Below, one piece after another: positions 42,501 to 52,459 of a stretch of 64,000 bases of DNA. The DNA is from Poteriospumella lacustris (lineage: Eukaryota > Sar > Chrysophyceae > Chromulinales > Dinobryaceae), in the NCBI GenBank assembly GCA_008000375.1, contig SMOI01000002.1:259584-323583 (forward strand), in the 5' to 3' direction. Under the pieces are notes generated by a model. The model searched no databases. It was not told where the DNA came from and was given only the letters and a program-made list of their open reading frames with translations. The position numbers and the translations under genes were made by a program. Every line of letters starts with the position of its first letter. Positions within the stretch are counted from its first letter, which is position 1.

Positions 42501-44601
42501 CTGCGTCATCCAACTCTCGTACCAATGCGACGTGCCCACGTTGTACGACATTGGCGCCGACCACGGCATCGACAACATCATCACGTCCATCCGCGACGCC
42601 AAGACCGACGACCAACGCGAGATCCTGTTTCAAAACACGACGTCTTCGCCGTATTTCTTCTTGTCCTTCGACCAAGCGCAGTTGCTCTTCGAGGAAATGT
42701 CCGGTTTGAATCGGTTGCCGTTGGAATTGATGGCGAGCATCCTGCCGCAGATCGTCAACGAGGAACAGGCGATCAAATTCATCGACACGAACCTCGACGA
42801 CGACGGGAAATTGGCGTTACGGGTCAAATTGGGCCCGTTGTACGGGGCCTTTGTGGGGTTGTCGACGGGGCATTATGCCTTGGACCTTCGGGTACATTAC
42901 ATGCGGAATGGGGGGCGTCGGTTGGGCGCCATCTGTGTCACGGAGGGCAAAGCCTGTCGCCAGGCGGGCGTCATTTCGTCGCAAAAGGGCAATTTCTCGA
43001 ATTTCCGCAACGAAAAACTCGGCGTCACGAACATCGACGTGACCGGTCGATGGTTTGCCACCGCGGCCGCGTCGCAAACGACGAAAACGTTGCGGTTTGA
43101 TTATGTCTCGACGACCAAGCCCCGGAAAGCGACACAACCGATGAACGATGGTCGGTTTGAACGGTTGATTTATCAATTGGACCTCGAAGAAATCCGGAAA
43201 GTCTACAACCGTCTGAAAGAGCGGGAAGCCGAATATTTGGAGCGACTCGCCGACATGGCGGAGGGGTTGGAGGACGCGGAGTCGTTGCCCGGCGGGGTCA
43301 TGTCGTCGTCGTCGATGTCGTTTGATGACCACAAGTCACGTCCAGGTTCGACGGCCACGACAATGGCCTCGAAACCGTCGTCCGCGGCGGCGGGTGGTGG
43401 TCATTTGGCGTTGGCCTTTGACGACGATTTGGATCTCGACGCGTTGTTGACCCGCACCGCGGCCTTGTCCAAGCCCGGTACGGCCAATGAAACAGCCGCC
43501 AATACCCAAGCGAACAGCGGTAGCGCCGCGTTACGCAACACCCCGTCGCGTACGTCGTTTTCGCGCAGCAGCGGTGGTGGTCCCCTGCGCAAGTCCTTTG
43601 AATTGTCCCGGGCGACGTCGAACGCGTCGATGGCGAACACCTCCGCCTCGGCGACGCCGCCGCCGATGAGTCGCCAACAGTCGTCGTTCTCCGCGTTGCT
43701 CAAGAAAGAAGCGCTCGACAAACGCGGCCAGCGGGACTATTCGAAAATCCAGAATGTGCTGCAGACGTCCACGGGTTATTTGCTGGAATTCCGCGAGTTT
43801 CCGGAATTGATCATGGACCCGCCGTTGTCGTTCATCCAAGTCCGCGAGGCGTATTGCGAATGGGTAGACACCTGTTATCATCATTGGGATGTGTACCCCG
43901 AAGAACGCATGCGGGATGTCTCTCGCCCTTCGTACAACCCCAATGAACGTCCACCGACCCCGGACGATTTGCGGGTACCCGTCTCGCCTCCCTCGAAGAC
44001 CATTGTCCATCCGATTTTCCCCCTCGCGTACAAGAAGATTCTGCAATTGCAAATTGTGATGCCCCAGCTGTTTCTCTCCGTCGCGCAATTGAAAACCCTG
44101 TTGGAGTTTTTCCCGCCCGATGAAGCGCTGTTGCGGGTGTTGTTGATCCAATCGGTGTTCTCCCACATCGTCGACATGGAGAACATGTACCTGCTCTTAG
44201 ACGGCTGCCTGACGTTGAATGAACGCAACGAGTTGTTTCACCGGGTGGGGCTGATGAATCTACTCGACCCGATGAAACCCGATCGAACGTATCGACTCGA
44301 TTTGCGTCGCTTTGACCATCGCGAATGGGTCAAAATCCTTGTCCAATTGGCCATTGCCGAACCGGGCGACAACTGGGAAGAGGTCGACTATCGCTGGGGC
44401 AAATACGACGACCCGGTACCCGGGTGGACACTGCCCGCGACGTGGTGTTACGCCGATGACAACGGCGTCACCGGCGGCCCGCGTACTCACGGGTGGCTCC
44501 GTCTCACGTATCGGTCGTATGGCAACGGCTGCATGCCCGTCATGTCCGTGCGCAAATACCTACGCAAACGGACCTTGGCGGGCATGAAGCGCATCATTTA
44601 A
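39583..44601 (+). CDS. Large LRR and EF-hand protein
   Basis: 1672 aa from ATG 39583 (MSSTRSSFEDFSSPKRSTLS). Residues 1-430 are Ser/Thr/Arg-rich and probably disordered. About 470-720 are ribonuclease-inhibitor-type leucine-rich repeats (SLTYLDLSFNKMDDSSATIM, HLTKLDLSWNAIRLESAIAL, TLKTLILAYNAFGDMPSQVL, SLTELDLESNAINPKAATVL, TLIKLNINGNTLGKIGAQAL), about 28 residues each. About 885-950 are two EF-hands with complete calcium loops, DTDLSGTMELDE and DRDESGSIDANE. The remaining ~700 residues hold unassigned folded-looking blocks (FLSFDQAQLLFEEMSGLNR, PFSLQLQ-type helices near the end) broken by a Ser/Ala linker at about 1220-1370. Similar LRR plus EF-hand proteins occur in several protist groups without known function; calcium-regulated scaffolding is a guess. 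Unlike most genes here it appears intron-free, and it is GC-rich (CGC/GCG/ACG codons). Confidence 0.8.
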   Translation: MSSTRSSFEDFSSPKRSTLSNAGKFSLGGSSFTSPSISISRSFDVGKNSSSLSSLPSFAVSAAIGPLELDFAGTAPMIRRDRYCLFGDDDNFKALEKSSTRTKSSVSFESDYTTTSSRDSPKRDERPQLMTRTPSRERTLPRINSASGQETMTPDRFAQSLRSSDHYPKKRSLAAEHKFYESIGMVPLPSTQVKSNRIGGLSTNFSTKVKYVKATKKVDETPTDRKFERRNDILVKRGPPSMAEVVKKVFDSFSAAEEDESKQTTKEVAVTAEKAKNDDGDDDDGIPLDDYQPQFATLSAALGHEDRLAKSLESISLNFQQYDNEDSDDEHAILELNEKLSQSIDAHDHSSKTAPSVAVDNNAAPAANTEALAAAAFEQLQEGLRGEYHKYFGVEAFRAFQEKFHIAVRNLERYPRDADLPAEMHTPRTLYLRSISKRKLLPLPLILRDPKHPFALNLNSRGLGDERMMPVIDVIDRLPSIQTVDFADNRLTDVTLMPLAIKLQQMRSLTYLDLSFNKMDDSSATIMDYLRDERCQLRTLLLHGADVDDNECGNLCRAIAHNKSLRSLGLAKNLIGKAELMNVVNPDLITGGEALGEMLKENKHLTKLDLSWNAIRLESAIALAESLETNQTLKTLILAYNAFGDMPSQVLGRALKLNKSLTELDLESNAINPKAATVLANAISFNETLIKLNINGNTLGKIGAQALVAAIQRSSTESRKLQVSFINCDCIQDDHNVFSAANPHGTWRLNLKEPYGQMVAAECLYLANFKVGCRILKLLYNGQQVTLERSYVAKEDEGEEGRLKKFKLEEFYRTSRQTADQLLAGNMDEAVVHCDALLRQFGFVMDEEQRRLVLKKTSDLWLVKAKREGRDDLQEVILYEIFFALFVINDTDLSGTMELDEFLETLASLGRTDIDAEKAKKLMGEYDRDESGSIDANEFGNIMINEFCRTEIPRGELVDASTGKPWEIPPAGYCVIQLSYQCDVPTLYDIGADHGIDNIITSIRDAKTDDQREILFQNTTSSPYFFLSFDQAQLLFEEMSGLNRLPLELMASILPQIVNEEQAIKFIDTNLDDDGKLALRVKLGPLYGAFVGLSTGHYALDLRVHYMRNGGRRLGAICVTEGKACRQAGVISSQKGNFSNFRNEKLGVTNIDVTGRWFATAAASQTTKTLRFDYVSTTKPRKATQPMNDGRFERLIYQLDLEEIRKVYNRLKEREAEYLERLADMAEGLEDAESLPGGVMSSSSMSFDDHKSRPGSTATTMASKPSSAAAGGGHLALAFDDDLDLDALLTRTAALSKPGTANETAANTQANSGSAALRNTPSRTSFSRSSGGGPLRKSFELSRATSNASMANTSASATPPPMSRQQSSFSALLKKEALDKRGQRDYSKIQNVLQTSTGYLLEFREFPELIMDPPLSFIQVREAYCEWVDTCYHHWDVYPEERMRDVSRPSYNPNERPPTPDDLRVPVSPPSKTIVHPIFPLAYKKILQLQIVMPQLFLSVAQLKTLLEFFPPDEALLRVLLIQSVFSHIVDMENMYLLLDGCLTLNERNELFHRVGLMNLLDPMKPDRTYRLDLRRFDHREWVKILVQLAIAEPGDNWEEVDYRWGKYDDPVPGWTLPATWCYADDNGVTGGPRTHGWLRLTYRSYGNGCMPVMSVRKYLRKRTLAGMKRII

Positions 44602-45199
44602 TATACACAGACCACAGTGGACGGGGCTCTCTTGTAGTGGACGTGTTCGGTGGTGTGGGCGAGGTGTGACGGTGGCTGTGCCGTTGCCGAGGCTCTGGCC
44701 CTCACTGTGTGTCTGTGTCTGGTCGTGTAAACATATGGCGTCCAACCAGTTTCCTGTAAATAGCAATCTCACTCACCTCTATGCAGGTCAAAGAGTTGTT
44801 GACAGTCGCAGATGGATACCCCATGTGTCATCTGGCGATTGAGTGCTATCGGTTTGTCAGTTCGTAAGGAAATGGGTGCATTAGGCGGATGTACTTGCCG
44901 GGGCGTTGAATATTTGGGTGGAGAAATCGCTGATGCTCGCAACACGCTCAGGGGGGGGGGGATGGGCAAGTAAACTCGCACACTTTCCTGAGCAAATATG
45001 ATACGAAGTATCATCTAGGATGGTGCGCCAATGGTGGCCTATTTTGCGGCAGCATTGCTTGGTACATCTCCATGTGTAGGGTATTTCACAGTACATTCGC
45101 CTTCTTTCCGTAGATGGCTCGTTTACCTACAAAACTATGATAATAATTACAATTACCACCATAGCGATGTAAATACTACTGTTCCTGTTCCCGTGTCAG
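44602..45199. other. Intergenic downstream of LRR/EF-hand gene
   Basis: 600 bases; the right part from 44997 belongs to duplication copy 2. A homopolymer of about 11 G lies at 44951..44961. No gene seen. Confidence 0.4.
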
Positions 45200-45905
45200 T
45201 TAGCGTCCATGTTGCAATGCCTCGAATTCCCGTTTGGCTTTGTGGAACAAATACCCATCGGGGGGTCGCAAGGCCCGTCGAATTGCCAAGAAGCGCCGAA
45301 TGGTTGCCTGAATGAGGATTGCTTTGTACGTTCGGTCATATGGAGTCTTACTGATCGCGTAGCCATCTATCCAATAGCGTTCATGGGTTTCAGCGTCTTG
45401 TCGCCAGTCTGCGGCGGTCATCAAGTACAACGCCCTCCAAGACCAATACGTCAAGACAGTTCCGGTACCCGTGGTTCCCATGCCGAATCGTCCTGCATCC
45501 AAATCCACTTCCCACATGTACTCAATCATAAGATTAGCCTGTGGAGGTTCCGCAGATGTTGCCACAAAGTTCACAACCGATCTGGAGTCATTCATCTCAG
45601 CCAGATTGAAACCGTTATGAGTGTATTTCCAAATACTCACACAGTTGGACGGGGGGTTTCCTTCCTTGTCAAATGTTGCTTCCTTGCTCCGAGAGACCAA
45701 TGCCTCAAATAAGGGTCGCAGATGCTGTCTGGCCGAGGCGACATTTCCATTGAAATCCTTGCAAAGCTTTCTCAATACTTCCATACTGGCGACACCCATA
45801 CAAGTCACATAAGAATCCCAATGATTGTAGATGACGTAGTAGATGCCATTGTATTTGAAGATGAGATATCCACGAGTGCCCATGACAGAGTGGAGATGAT
45901 GCTGT
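44997..45905. repeat. Segmental duplication, copy 2
   Basis: Direct-orientation partner of 38158..39100. It carries the intact gene. The similarity starts near ATCTAGGATGGTGCG (45012) and fades just upstream of the gene's ATG, past GACAGAGTGGAGAT. Confidence 0.9.
45200..45883 (-). CDS. Unknown IQ-motif protein beginning MGTRGY
   Basis: 227 aa from ATG 45883; an in-frame ATG at 45922 would add 13 residues that the paralogue does not share. The N-terminus, MGTRGYLIFKYNGIYYVIYN then HWDSY, resembles the opening (MGTRG...YNHxDSYP) that I recall in uncharacterised proteins of fungi and bacteria; I cannot confirm this without a search. The middle has FVATSAEPPQANLMIEYMWE and a Trp-rich helix LTYWSWRALYLMTAADW. 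Near the C-terminus ILIQATIRRFLAIRRALR is an IQ-type calmodulin-binding motif (IQxxxRRxxxxxR), followed by PPDGYLFHKAKREFEALQHG. No signal peptide or membrane segment. No function can be assigned; calmodulin binding is a prediction from the IQ motif. Confidence 0.7.
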   Translation of the reverse strand: MGTRGYLIFKYNGIYYVIYNHWDSYVTCMGVASMEVLRKLCKDFNGNVASARQHLRPLFEALVSRSKEATFDKEGNPPSNCVSIWKYTHNGFNLAEMNDSRSVVNFVATSAEPPQANLMIEYMWEVDLDAGRFGMGTTGTGTVLTYWSWRALYLMTAADWRQDAETHERYWIDGYAISKTPYDRTYKAILIQATIRRFLAIRRALRPPDGYLFHKAKREFEALQHGR

Positions 45906-46434
45906 ACAGCCCCGCACAACAACGCTAATCGACGGATCGGTTATTGTCTGGTGTGATTCGATGTGACAGTGCCTCGGTCTTTCATGTCGATCGATCGATC
46001 GGCGGTCCCCTCCGCCGCCGTCATCGTTGTCGTCGTCATCATTCGCTGGGACACACGATGGTGATGATGACGGTCTGCTGAGGTCTGAGGGGGGAGGACG
46101 ACATGGTCGCAGGACACATGTCATTTCTGATGGGGTATTCGTGCAGTCCTTCAAGGTTGTATTGTTAATGTACGGGTCGACTGGTCCCTTGTCCTGTAAG
46201 AAGCGCATCCTGTGTTCACCGTTTGTGTGAGTGTGATGTGAGAGCACTGCTGCGCTGTGCGGTGCACTGTAAATGCGAAGCGAAGTAATGATGACGGGTA
46301 TGATGCACCAGCACCCAACTAACCAACCGCTGCCTCTGCACAGACAGGGAGGCGACATGAAGTTACAAGGGGCTAGAGGGGGCTACAGAGGGAGCTAAAG
46401 GAGGCAACAGAGGGGGCTACAGCAGTGGGCGCGG
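45906..46434. other. Intergenic between IQ-motif gene and PEX6
   Basis: Holds a TCGATCGATCGATCGG run at 45987..46002, about 105 bases upstream of the IQ-motif ATG. Near 46370..46420, GGGGGCTACAG and GGGAGCTAAAG units form a short degenerate tandem repeat just past the PEX6 stop. No gene recognised. Confidence 0.45.
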
Positions 46435-49400
46435 CTAGGTGGACGAGGCGGTGGAGTCGTAGGTGCGATGGAGCGCCTCGTAGTACGAAAGGTCCACGAC
46501 CGACGGCACGAGACGCTGCGCGGCGTCGACGAAGTCGTCGTGGGTGACCCGCACGTCGAGTTCGTCGTCCCGCAGCGTCTCCAGAAACGCCGCGTCGCCG
46601 TCGTCGTCGTCGTCGTCGTCACCGTCATCCTCGTCTCCCTCCTCGACGTGGCTGCGGCGGTGGTGGTGGTGCCGTCGGTGCTGTAGCCGTTGTTCCTCGA
46701 GCTGCGCCAGTCGCCGTTCCAACGCACGTGCATACGCCGCCGACGAGACGGCGCCCAGATCGGCACCGGTGACGTGTCCAGGCAGATGCGCGCGCGAGGC
46801 GATCGCCGCCAAATCGACGTCCTCCGCGAGGGGAAACTTGCGCGTCTGTGCGCGTAGAATCGCGTGTCGTGCGTCTATGTCGTCGCAGACGCCCAAGTAG
46901 ATTTTGCGGTCGAAACGCCCCGGACGCAGCAACGCGGGGTCGAGGAGATCCGGTCGATTGGTCGCGGCGATGACGAATACGGACGACGACGCTGGCGACG
47001 ATGGCGATGCAGCCGTTGCAGCATCGGTTGACGACGGCGTCAGCGTCTGCGATTGCTGTTGCTGCTGCTGCGCCGCGAGGACGCGGTCCAATTCGGTGAG
47101 CAGCTGCGACACGATGCGGTCGGTGACCCCTCCGCCGCTGTCGTTTCGTTTCGCTCGCGCCGGTGCCAACGAATCGACCTCGTCGAAGAACAAGACACAC
47201 GGCGCTTGGCGCAGGGCCCGCTGGAACAACTCGCGGACGTTTTTCTCCGATTCGCCGACGTACGCGTCGAGTAACTCGGGCCCTTTCACCGACAGAAACG
47301 ACATTTGACACTCCGTCGCCACCGCCTTCGCAACGAGGGTTTTGCCTGTGCCCGGTGGACCGTAGAGGAGCACGCCCTGTCGCCGTGGCGCATGTGGCGG
47401 GAAGAGTTCTGGGTGATGAAACGGCAACTCCAGAACGTCCAAAATCTCTTGACGCACACGGTCGAGGCCTCCGATGTCGGCCCAATGCACCGCCTCAATG
47501 CGATTGGCGGTCGCCTTCTTCTTGTGCTTTCGTGCAGTGGTGGTGGCAGCGGTGGTGGTGGCGGCCGCGGTGGTGGTGGCAGCGGTGGCCGCAGAGAGCT
47601 GTTGCAGGGGCAGCGGTGGTTCTGGTAGCGTCTCGTGCGGGAACAACTGACGAAACGCGCGACGGACGTCGTGAGTGGTGACACGGAGTAGTGGCAGCGG
47701 CGTGCCGTTCTCCGCGGCGACGGCCAACGGTGTGACGAGGGCCCCGTGGGGCAGGCCGTGCAACAGCCGCGGCCAGTGCACCCGCCGCCGCCGCCGCTGC
47801 TGCTGCTCCATCGTTACGGATTCGCTGACGACGTCGTGTGGGTCGTCGTCGAGGGGCAGCATGTCGCGTAAAGCCGCCCAGTCGGTGGACCGTTCGAGGG
47901 CGATCGTTCGTGCCGCCTGAGCCAGCGGCGTCGTGAGCCACCGCTGCGATGCCGACGACGCCGTCGCTGTCGCCGTCGCTGTCGATGGTCGCTGTTGCTC
48001 TTCGACGCAGCGCAAAAGCGCCGAGGCGGAGGAAGAGAACCGCCACAACGAAGCGCTGGCGGGGGCAGGCAACACTGCAGACGACGATGACGCGCCCGCC
48101 GCAGCATCGTTGCGCAGCGTGTCCGCGGAGGGCGAACAGCGCGTGGCGAAGAGACGACGCAGGGGGCTGTGTGGATCGCGCCACTGCTGCAGCCACGTGT
48201 CGTGGCGACTCGCTGCGACAATGACGACCGCTGGTGACGACAGTGGTGGCGGTGGATGCGCCGGCGACGCCTCGTCGCGCCGCCGCTGCTGTAGCAGCGC
48301 GTCGATGTCGCGCCGCCACTGCGCCGCGGCATCGGCTACGACGTCGACGAGGGCGTCTGCATACGTCGGCTGCTGCTGCTGTGATGACGATGGCTGTGTG
48401 GGCGCATCGGCAGGTTGTGGCGGCTTGTAGCTGGCCACGAGATCCCAGTCGCGTAGGAAGACGAGGCAGCCGCCGTGTTGGGCCGCCTGCTGGACAATCG
48501 ACGTCGGCGCGGCCAGCGATGACAGCGACTCGTGAAGGGGCAGCGCTTCCAAGCGACGTTTGTTCACCGCGAAGAGTCTGTTGTGGATGGGGAGGCAAAC
48601 AGAACAGGGGGAGGCGGCATCGTTGCTCGAGTGAGGCAGGCGCACGGCGGGGCAGACAGCGAGGTCGTCGGTTCGGTTCGGTTACCTGGCATCGATCGGT
48701 CGGAATTGCCACTGTAGCTTCACTGCCAAGTCGCTCAGAATGTGTTCGCTGTCTATAGAAAAGATGGATAGTGTGATGCACAGACCAATGTGGTGGTCAG
48801 CGCAGTGGTGACGAGCAACGTACTGCAGATGGCGGACGGTTCCGCGGAACAGTCGAGCAGCATCGTAAACGACGAGAGACCCAGCTCTGTTCCTTCCACG
48901 TACGGTAGAATACACCGTAGAAGATCACAGTGGATGTCCGTGAGCGATTCAGGACTTTGTGACGCTTGACAATGGGCCGTGTAGGAGGCCAAGGCGGACG
49001 GTAGACGGTCTCGCCAGCGGTTGTCACTGAAATCAAGCGACAACGGAAACGTTGCGGCACTGTGCGCGTTAATAGGGATACGTATAAGGGTTTGGCCCTT
49101 CACAGGTGGCTCTGGACGGTTCAGAACTTCGTCGTGGAAGAATTGTGTCACATGCTCTGCGAACGGCCGTCGGTTTCTCGACCGCGACGGCTCCAACGAC
49201 ACTTTGGTGCGCGTCTTCGACGTCACCGCCGCATTGACATTGATACGGCGTAGGTTATCTTCGGATATATCGATGCGAACAACTTCGTATGGATAGATGT
49301 GGAGGTCAATGAGCTTGTGGTCACAGGGATGCGTCGTGCTGGTGGTGGCCGAGTGGAAGGTCAAGGGCGACACGTACAAATGTCCTCCCACACGCACATC

Positions 49401-49523
49401 CTTGGTGTCTTGAAAGTACTTCTCAAACAACGCATTTTCCTCCGATTCAATGGGATATGTGAAACCTTCCAGATGGGCAATCGCCACCTCGGAGGCCATC
49501 ACTGGCTTCGTCGCAGTACTCAT
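46435..49523 (-). CDS. PEX6: Peroxisomal AAA ATPase PEX6
   Basis: With PEX1 forms the ATPase that pulls ubiquitinated PEX5 from the peroxisome membrane so that it can recycle. Exons 49523..48824, 48752..48686 and 48577..46435; introns 71 and 108 bp; 969 aa, as expected for PEX6 (~980). The D2 domain is complete: DIGGLDRVRQEILDVLELPF, GVLLYGPPGTGKTLVAKAVA (~660), VKGPELLDAYVGESEKNVRE, APCVLFFDEVDSLAPARAKR (~719), TNRPDLLDPALLRPGRFDRK. PEX6-specific marks follow: TRKFPLAEDVDLAAIASRA, HVTGADLGAVSSAAYARALE, and DFVDAAQRLVPSVVDLSYYE. The D1 domain has no usable Walker A, as in other PEX6 proteins. A Gln/Thr/Ser insert sits between Walker B and the sensor region and a His/Asp/Glu run near 46620..46690. 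The N-terminal exon (MSTATKPVMASEVAIAHLEG) is joined on splice phase alone. Confidence 0.9.
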
Positions 49524-49823
49524 TTAACTGGCTATGTATACCTAGCTTCGCTTCCTTCCTATTTCACGATTGCACGTCCAACACGCAGAGTTGTCAATCC
49601 TTCTCGACAACAACGAATACCATGAGATGCCGTGATTCCATTATGCATTATTACACGGTGCATACACAGGAACTTTCCCTTCGCTTCGACTGGTCAACGT
49701 GTTGCGAGCATCGACAAAGTTGAAACGCCTTTTGACCAAGTCGAAATCAAAGCGCCGCCGCGATTTGTCGACTTTCCACAACAACACAACAAATAACAAT
49801 ATTAGCAGGGTTATGGTGAGAAA
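49524..49823. other. Divergent promoter region PEX6 / secretory protein
   Basis: 300 bases between diverging starts; nothing distinctive seen. Confidence 0.4.
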
Positions 49824-51086
49824 ATGTGGATGTCTTTGGTTGTGGTGATGTTATGGTTGGTATGTTGGGGCTGCTGTGAGGCCTCAAACCCTGTGGAGTC
49901 GACCCACAAAAAGCCTTCGTCCAGCGGTCATCATCATGAGTATCGATTCGACAAATTTCGAGGTTCGCAACTACACGACTTTGAGCGGAGCCTTGCAACC
50001 AAAGAAATCGAAAGAATGCAACAGGTTGTCCAGAAGATTCGAACGCAAGGGTATCAAATCCAGGGCTTCTATCATGTATCGACATGGAAAGACCATTGGG
50101 CCAAGGTGATCACCGAACAGCTTCGTCTCCTCGACGGACATCGAAAATTCCCACCAAAGTTCGTGGAAAACGTGAATCAAAGTGATTACAGTCGATATAT
50201 ATGGGATCTAGACCACCGCTTCACCAGCATCCTCAACATCACGAACAACCTCTACATGAACGTTGCGGTCGAGCCGAACAGCGACACGAGCTTCCATCAA
50301 ATCAAAGCTCTTGTGGACAGTCTCAACCTTCGTCATGCCAAAAAGATTTCTATGCACATGAATCGGACGGTCGCCCGAAATTCTTATCTTTTCGGCAATC
50401 GCCATCAACGTGCGGCGCTGTTGCGTGACCCGAACCTGTCAGAGGGCGAGTTTGGCACGATCACCGCGTTGACGAATTATTGCCAAGAGAAACAGTCCAA
50501 AGGTGAAAAAGCGATGGTGTATTATTTCCATTCCAAAGGTAGCTGTTGCTGGAAGAACAGTACCCAAACGAGTAACCCCGTCGCCGCGTGGCGGGACTAC
50601 ATGAACGCCTTGACCATCGAATTCCCCTCCATTTGTATTCGTGCGTTGTTGCACAAGTACGCAGCCTGTGGCACTCAAATTCAAGATGCACATTTCAGTG
50701 GTAACTTTTGGTGGGCGGATTGTGAACACGTCGTTCGTTTACCGCCGTTGGTTGATCGATACGATTTCATGGGACCCGAGACATTCATCTTGAATGGTCA
50801 CAGCAATGCGAATGTTTCACGTTATTTTGGTTTCCAATGTGGGTACTCTACATACCATTGCAACAAGAACTTGTATTTGGATGAATGTCCACGCGCGGAA
50901 TACTTGTCTCGTATCGCGCGGAACGTGTTTCATCACCAACTGCTACCCAATTACGTGAGCCCAGAGAGTGACAACGCGCACGTCTGCTACCATTGGCGCA
51001 ACAACGGAAAGTCATACGCGGAACAAGCGAAGGACATCGAAGACTTCTACAAGAATCATATGCGCGGTGAAGCGTACCGGCTATAA
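49824..51086 (+). CDS. Secretory-pathway glycosyltransferase-like protein, paralogue 1
   Basis: 420 aa, single exon. MWMSLVVVMLWLVCWGCCEA is a signal peptide or signal anchor. The body aligns along its length with the protein at 54901..56139. Shared blocks: GFYHVSTWKDHWAKVITEQL, LLDGHRKFPP, VYYFHSKGSCCWKNS, AAWRDYMNALTIEFPSICIR, DAHFSGNFWWADCEHVVRLP, FMGPETFIL and FGFQCGYSTYHCNKNLYLDE. The order H-x-KG, WRxYMN, GNFWWA-x-C resembles a class of uncharacterised glycosyltransferase-like proteins in protists and bacteria; I cannot name a family with confidence. Nine or more Cys, mostly shared, suggest disulfides in the ER lumen, and NxS/T sites are present. Enzyme activity and sugar are unknown. 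Confidence 0.65.
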   Translation: MWMSLVVVMLWLVCWGCCEASNPVESTHKKPSSSGHHHEYRFDKFRGSQLHDFERSLATKEIERMQQVVQKIRTQGYQIQGFYHVSTWKDHWAKVITEQLRLLDGHRKFPPKFVENVNQSDYSRYIWDLDHRFTSILNITNNLYMNVAVEPNSDTSFHQIKALVDSLNLRHAKKISMHMNRTVARNSYLFGNRHQRAALLRDPNLSEGEFGTITALTNYCQEKQSKGEKAMVYYFHSKGSCCWKNSTQTSNPVAAWRDYMNALTIEFPSICIRALLHKYAACGTQIQDAHFSGNFWWADCEHVVRLPPLVDRYDFMGPETFILNGHSNANVSRYFGFQCGYSTYHCNKNLYLDECPRAEYLSRIARNVFHHQLLPNYVSPESDNAHVCYHWRNNGKSYAEQAKDIEDFYKNHMRGEAYRL

Positions 51087-51201
51087 GCCGTCCCCGTTGT
51101 AATCGACGAACTAGTTTCCCGACGCCAGCGCGCTCAACTCTTGTACGTTGCAGGCTGATAACTGCTGACACCTGACACCTGTGACCCTTCTCGGGTGGCC
51201 C

Positions 51202-52459
51202 TTAAGGTGGCAGTTCAAAGCCATCGTCCATTCCATCGGCGTCATCATAGACAGACGTGGATGACGGATAAGAATATTGCCTCGTGGGCCATGGGACTTG
51301 ACCAAGGTCACTGTAGCCTTTCGACAACGATACGCTACTGCTACTGCTGCTGTTGTTGTCGGATATCGCAGGTGGAACAGCGGACCACAGCGCCGTCTCC
51401 GACGAAAGCTGCGGATTAAATGCTAAAGTGGTGGGTCTGGTGATTGCGACGCTTCGCACTGATGGGGCTACAGAGATAGTAGATGGTTGTGATGCCTGAG
51501 GATTGGCAACGGCAGTCAGTTGTGGCGGAAGACTGCTGCTGTCTCGGTCATCTGAGAAATTGAAGCGTGGTCGACTCGGAACCATACCTCGCCAAGGTTC
51601 ATTCATGTTATCCTTTAATACCGATGATGATGTTGATGATGTGTTGGGTGGATGAACTGAAGGACTGGGATCTTCTGGTACCGAGGGAAATGGAGCACGG
51701 AGTTCATCAACATCCAACGGTCGGCCATCAGCGGCGTTGTAAACCTCCATATCCGTGACTCCGTCCAGATCATCTTTTTCAACAACAGGCTCTTCTTCCT
51801 CATCGACTCCTTCATAAGGATTGAAATGTGGATCTTCCCACATGAATTCTTGCTCGTAAGGGTTGAAAGTAGAAGGTCGACCACTCTGAATTGGTTCCGA
51901 TCGGAGGGGTATCCGCTCTTCTTTGCTGTCCACATTGACCACCTCCTTCCAGCGAGATAACGATCGTTGAAGAGCCTTAAAATCATGAAGACGCTGAAAA
52001 TTTCGAGTCATTATCTTCAACGGACCACTGAGAAAGCGTCTGAAGTCCGCATCATCGCTCAAGAAGACTTTCCACCGTTGCGAACTTTCCAGTCTGGTGG
52101 TTTGCATGTGGCTCTTGAGTCTGCTTGGGGATGCCAATCTTTTGGATCCGAGGTGAACATCTTTCGGTAGTCGTGAGTCTCTTTTCACCGGCACCTTCCG
52201 GTTGTTGCTCTACGTTCGAAATGATATCAATGATACATAACTTTCATAGTCGATCCCCAACGCAGCGACGAACCTTTTCAATGGCCTTAGTGATTAAACC
52301 CCTGACATTGAAATTGATGGAGCTAATGAGACGTGAAACATCACTAGAAAGGCCACTTTGGAGAAACTTGTCGATACTCAGTAGAGCTTTCTCGATCGCT
52401 AAAATTTGCAAATCGAGCACGGAACTCATCGAGTCCACAATTTGAATCGAGCTTGACAT
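51202..52459 (-). CDS. Unrecognised protein, helical N-terminus, two exons
   Basis: Exon 1 52459..52274, 64-bp intron, exon 2 52209..51202; 397 aa. The donor is GTTCGT, like TSEN54 intron 4, and the acceptor AACGTAG; without splicing the first exon would stop within 15 codons. Residues 1-62 look like an amphipathic helix or coiled coil (LDLQILAIEKALLSIDKFLQ, VRGLITKAIEK). Two similar segments follow in the middle, FNPYEQEFMWEDPHFNPYEG, a short internal NPYE repeat, then an acidic stretch EEEEPVVEKDDLDG. The C-terminal half is Ser/Pro-rich and disordered and ends DDADGMDDGFELPP. NPYE/NPF-like peptides can serve as endocytic adaptor ligands, but that is speculation. I do not recognise the family. 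Confidence 0.6.

Noticed and set aside
41275-42675. Long open frames on both strands within the LRR gene (445 and 466 residues)
   Set aside because: Out-of-frame shadows of GC-rich coding DNA; only the frame with LRR and EF-hand motifs is meaningful.
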